Below, one piece after another: positions 61,180 through 64,000 of a stretch of DNA of 64,000 bases. The stretch is taken from the NCBI RefSeq assembly GCF_030549525.1, contig NZ_CP130831.1, forward strand, positions 3,993,501-4,057,500, written 5' to 3'. Each line of letters opens with the position of its first letter. The stretch's first letter is position 1. The notes beneath the pieces were generated by a model, which was not told the DNA's origin, ran no database searches, and worked only from the letters and a program-made list of their open reading frames with translations. A program made the position numbers and the translations under genes. This stretch comes from Stenotrophomonas sp. 704A1 (GTDB taxonomy: Bacteria; Pseudomonadota; Gammaproteobacteria; Xanthomonadales; Xanthomonadaceae).

Positions 61180-62056
61180 CGGCCTTGCTGCGCCGCTTGG
61201 CGCGCGGGTGCGCGGCGTCGTAGACCTTGGCCAGGTGCTGGAAGTCCAGGTGGGTGTAGATCTGGGTGGTCGCGATGTCGGCGTGGCCCAGCAGTTCCTG
61301 CACACCGCGCAGGTCGCCGGAGGATTCCAGGATGTGGCTGGCGAAACTGTGCCGCAGCATGTGCGGGTGCACCTGCTTGAACAGGCCCTGGCGCTGCGCC
61401 AGCTGGCGGATGCGGACCTGCACCGCGCGCTGGCTGATCGGCCCGTTGCGGCCGGGAAACACCGGCGTGGCCGGGCCACCACCGCATTCACTGCGCCAGG
61501 CCAGCAGCGCCTCGCGCGCCGGCCGGCCGAACGGCACCCGGCGCTGACGGTTGCCCTTGCCCATCACGTTGACCAGGCCACTGGCGAAATCGAGGTCGCG
61601 CCAGGTCAGCGCGCACACCTCGCTCAGGCGCAGCCCGGAGGAATAGAACAGCTCCAGCAGCGCGCGGTCACGCCGTCCGAGCGCGCCGTCCGGCTCCAGC
61701 TCGACCAGTTGCACCGCCTCGTCAGCGTCGAGCACCTGCGGCAAGCGCCGCGGCGCACGCGGTGCCTTCAGTGTCGCCGCCGGGCTGACTTCGATGCGGC
61801 CATGCCGGAGCAGCCAGGCGTAGAAGCTGCGGCACGCCGACAGGCGGCGCTGCAGGCTCTTGGCCGACAATCCGCGGCGGTGCTCATCGGCCACGAACTG
61901 GCGCAGCGTTTCAGCGTCCAGCGCCTCCACCGCCACGCCGCGCGGTTCGACCCAGGTGGACAGCGCGTCCAGATCGCGGCGGTAGGCGTCCAGCGTGTGC
62001 GCCGACATCCGCCGCTCCACCTGCAGGTGCTGCAGGAAGGCCTGCACCGCGCTCAT
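61175..62056 (-). CDS. xerC: Tyrosine recombinase XerC
   Basis: A 293-residue site-specific recombinase with an N-terminal SAM-like DNA-binding domain and catalytic residues R143 (SGLRLSE), K167 (GKGNRQR), H232-x-x-R235 (HMLRHS), H258 (LLGHADI) and Y267 (TTQIYTH). With XerD it resolves chromosome dimers at dif. It sits in the conserved dapF-DUF484-xerC run, which distinguishes it from XerD. Its 3' end overlaps a SMAG variant. Confidence 0.95.
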   Translation of the reverse strand: MSAVQAFLQHLQVERRMSAHTLDAYRRDLDALSTWVEPRGVAVEALDAETLRQFVADEHRRGLSAKSLQRRLSACRSFYAWLLRHGRIEVSPAATLKAPRAPRRLPQVLDADEAVQLVELEPDGALGRRDRALLELFYSSGLRLSEVCALTWRDLDFASGLVNVMGKGNRQRRVPFGRPAREALLAWRSECGGGPATPVFPGRNGPISQRAVQVRIRQLAQRQGLFKQVHPHMLRHSFASHILESSGDLRGVQELLGHADIATTQIYTHLDFQHLAKVYDAAHPRAKRRSKAG

Positions 62057-62067
62057 CGTCGTGCCTC

Positions 62068-62742
62068 TCAGCCCGGGAAGCGCTGCAGTGCCGCCACCAG
62101 CGCCTCGCCCATCATGCGCAGGAACAGGGTGCCCATCCCCGGGTAGAAGCGGTTCGGGTCATGGCTGCCGACCGCGATCAGGCCGATGCGCGGCAGCGGC
62201 AGCAGCGCGGTGGTCTGCACTTCCTCACTGCGCGTGCCATACAGCACGGCGTTCTTGTCGGCGTGCAGGCGTCCACAGATCGGCTCGCCATCCTTCAGGC
62301 AGTCACGGAACGGGGCCAGCTGCGCATCATCGGCGGCGAGCACCTGCAGCCACTCGGCCTGCTCCAGGCCGGCCACCGGGGTGTGCACGACCAGCCGCAC
62401 CAGGTCACCGGCGAAATCTTCCTGCAGGGACGCGGCCATCGCACGCAGCGTGTCGGCAGCGTTGTCCTGCTTCATCAGTGCCAGCGTCAGCTGGTGGGTA
62501 CGCACCGCCAACCGTTCGTTGACCTGGGCGGTGGCGCCCAGGTCGGCCAGGCGTCGCGCCAGCTCGCGGTTCTTCTCACGCAGCACCTCCAGCTGGTAGC
62601 TGGCCAGCGACGCGGTGGGACCGTCATCGCGCGGCACCACCAGGGTCAGGGCCAGGTCCGGGAACTGCTTGAGGAAGCCCGGATGACGCCGCAGCCACGC
62701 GGCCACTTCATGGGCACCGAGCTTGTCGACGGTCTCAGTCAT
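62068..62742 (-). CDS. DUF484-family protein
   Basis: A 224-residue cytoplasmic protein with the DUF484 layout: [19 protein letters not shown] near the N-terminus, a short coiled coil ([18 protein letters not shown]) and a GAF-like C-terminal domain with [23 protein letters not shown] and [13 protein letters not shown]. Function is unknown, though the gene is almost always between dapF and xerC. ATG 62742 overlaps the dapF stop by 4 bp. Confidence 0.92.
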   Translation of the reverse strand: MTETVDKLGAHEVAAWLRRHPGFLKQFPDLALTLVVPRDDGPTASLASYQLEVLREKNRELARRLADLGATAQVNERLAVRTHQLTLALMKQDNAADTLRAMAASLQEDFAGDLVRLVVHTPVAGLEQAEWLQVLAADDAQLAPFRDCLKDGEPICGRLHADKNAVLYGTRSEEVQTTALLPLPRIGLIAVGSHDPNRFYPGMGTLFLRMMGEALVAALQRFPG

Positions 62743-63590
62743 GCGATCCACTCCCCTTCGAAGACGAATGCGGTCGGGCCGGCCATCACCACCGGCTGGC
62801 CATCGCCCGGCCACTGGATGCGCAGCTCGCCCCCGGGCAGGCTGATGCGCGCATCGCGCTGCAGGCGGCCGCGCTGCATCAGGGTGACGGCGGCGGCGCA
62901 GGCACCACTGCCGCAGGCCAGCGTTTCGCCGACACCACGCTCGAACACGCGCAGACGGGCGTGCTCGGGGCCCATCACCTGGGCGAAGCCCACGTTCACC
63001 GATTTCGGGAACGAGGCGTGCTGCTGCAGCAGGCCCCCCACCCGTTCCACCGGCGCGGCATCGATCAGGCCCACTTCGATGACCGCATGCGGGTTGCCCA
63101 TCGACACGGCGGCGAAGCGCACGCTCTCGCCCTGCAGCGGCAGCAGGTATTCCTCGCGCGGGTGCGCGAACCCGACCAGCGGCACCTGCGCCGGTTCGAA
63201 CGCCGGCACGCCCATCGCCACCGCGAACTGGCCGTCACCCAGCACGTCCACGGCATGGCTGGACAGCGGGCTGTCGATGACGAAACGCCCGCCCTGCGCG
63301 CTGCCCTCGCGCACCAGCCAGGCGGCGATGCAGCGCGCGCCGTTGCCACACTGCTCGGAGTTGGAACCGTCGGCGTTCCAGATGCGGTACGACGCCACCG
63401 AGCCTTCCGCACGCGGCGGCTCGATGGTCAGGATCTGGTCGCAGCCGACCCCGGTGTGGCGGTCGGCCAGGCGGGCGGCCAGCTGCGGGGTGGGCGGCGC
63501 GGTGCCGTCGCGCAGGTCGATCACTACGAAATCGTTGCCGGCGCCGTGCATCTTGCTGAAGCGCAGGCGGTTGGAACCGGCCTTACTCAT
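62739..63590 (-). CDS. dapF: Diaminopimelate epimerase
   Basis: A 283-residue cofactor-independent epimerase that interconverts LL- and meso-diaminopimelate for lysine and peptidoglycan. The two catalytic cysteines are C81 ([12 protein letters not shown]) and C226 ([13 protein letters not shown]). [19 protein letters not shown] near the N-terminus is conserved. ATG 63590 lies inside the end of the lptM gene (8-bp overlap). Confidence 0.96.
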   Translation of the reverse strand: MSKAGSNRLRFSKMHGAGNDFVVIDLRDGTAPPTPQLAARLADRHTGVGCDQILTIEPPRAEGSVASYRIWNADGSNSEQCGNGARCIAAWLVREGSAQGGRFVIDSPLSSHAVDVLGDGQFAVAMGVPAFEPAQVPLVGFAHPREEYLLPLQGESVRFAAVSMGNPHAVIEVGLIDAAPVERVGGLLQQHASFPKSVNVGFAQVMGPEHARLRVFERGVGETLACGSGACAAAVTLMQRGRLQRDARISLPGGELRIQWPGDGQPVVMAGPTAFVFEGEWIA

Positions 63591-63822
63591 TCCCGTCGTC
63601 CACCTTCTTGACCGGGTCCGGGACGGCGGCCGGATTGCCGGCATCGGTGTCCTGGGTGGCCGGCGGGGCCGCTTCGGGATCGGCGGCCGGCTCGACCGTT
63701 TCTTCCACCGGCACCGGCTTCTGCGGCAGCACCAGCGGACCCTTGTTGCCGCACGCGGCGAGGAACAGCAGCGAGGCCGCTGCCAGCGGAATCAGGATGA
63801 CAGTTCGATGGGGGATCTTCAT
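63583..63822 (-). CDS. lptM: LptM (YifL-type) small lipoprotein
   Basis: A 79-residue lipoprotein. Signal peptide and lipobox FLAAC are followed by [14 protein letters not shown], the conserved segment of the YifL/LptM family, then an acidic Pro-rich tail (about 50 residues). In E. coli LptM helps oxidative maturation of the LPS translocon LptD. Start [13 protein letters not shown] at 63822. It overlaps dapF, as in many gammaproteobacteria. Confidence 0.88.
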   Translation of the reverse strand: MKIPHRTVILIPLAAASLLFLAACGNKGPLVLPQKPVPVEETVEPAADPEAAPPATQDTDAGNPAAVPDPVKKVDDGNE

Positions 63823-63876
63823 GCCCCGAGTATAGCCATTGGCAGCTGAGCGATTGGTGCACTCCACCGGGTTGTC

Positions 63877-63982
63877 GGCCAGCGGCTGGCACTACCGCAA
63901 CCGCGCACCCCGCACATCCGCCGGTCATGGCCCGGCGCTACCGTAATCGGGCGCCACAGGTAGCGCCGGGCCATGCCCGGCG
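63877..63982. repeat. Cluster of three SMAG-type repeats upstream of lptM
   Basis: A GGCCAGCGGCTGGCACTACC element (63877-63896, minus), a near-canonical minus element (63920-63942, one base changed) and a canonical plus element (63959-63982). They fill most of the sequence between lptM and the right edge; no gene is visible there. Confidence 0.82.
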
Positions 63983-64000
63983 AACTCTCACGCGGGCGGC

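Overview
The window is a high-GC gammaproteobacterial chromosome segment, almost certainly Stenotrophomonas maltophilia. Three things point there: the smeT-smeDEF multidrug efflux locus (SmeT is 219 residues with Leu at 166), dozens of short palindromic repeats that begin with GTAG (the SMAG/REP family of this species) with a matching RAYT transposase, and Xanthomonadaceae-type gene order around mreB-mrdB-lipA and dapF-xerC-hslVU. It looks like ordinary core chromosome with no prophage, plasmid or classical IS element.

Layout. 1-9.8 kb is a GlcNAc/chitooligosaccharide utilisation locus: a SIS-domain GlcN6P deaminase (cut by the left edge), a LacI-type regulator and an inner-membrane permease on the minus strand, and divergently a glucokinase-family kinase, a TonB-dependent receptor and a GH20 hexosaminidase. 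The intergenic region between the arms holds three perfect LacI-style palindromes. 9.8-13.8 kb carries VanZ-like, MidA-like, pteridine reductase, FolK and an isolated Anbu proteasome-like peptidase. 13.8-17.6 kb is a three-gene phosphorelay (CHASE3/PAS histidine kinase, single-domain receiver, receiver-kinase-receiver hybrid). 17.8-25 kb has a BON protein, a Gfo/Idh/MocA oxidoreductase, a gnd operon with two uncharacterised envelope proteins, and the Prc protease.

25-43.4 kb is the elongasome/lipoylation block on the minus strand: mreB-mreC-mreD-mrdA-mrdB, mltB-rlpA-dacC, then ybeD-like, lipB, lipA. It is interrupted by an LpxR-like outer-membrane protein gene, a trimeric autotransporter gene with 339-bp internal repeats, and an 0.87-kb mostly non-coding stretch with an FNR-type box. 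43.6-51 kb has a PfkB kinase, HAD phosphatase, two lipoproteins (one an M1 peptidase), UbiE, a nucleobase deaminase, two small unknown proteins, and a small iron-permease-family protein.

51-58.6 kb is a RAYT gene embedded in amplified SMAG modules, followed by smeF, smeE and smeD (minus) and divergent smeT. 58.7-63.8 kb is hslU, hslV, a DUF3079 gene, xerC, a DUF484 gene, dapF and lptM. Repeats recur in gene junctions throughout, including inside the smeE-smeF and hslV-hslU junctions and inside the 3' end of mreC.

No clearly new multi-gene system is demonstrable from sequence alone. The most unusual structures are the SMAG/RAYT amplification, the ABABA SMAG array, the repeat-built mreC tail, the stand-alone Anbu, and the FNR-box non-coding stretch.
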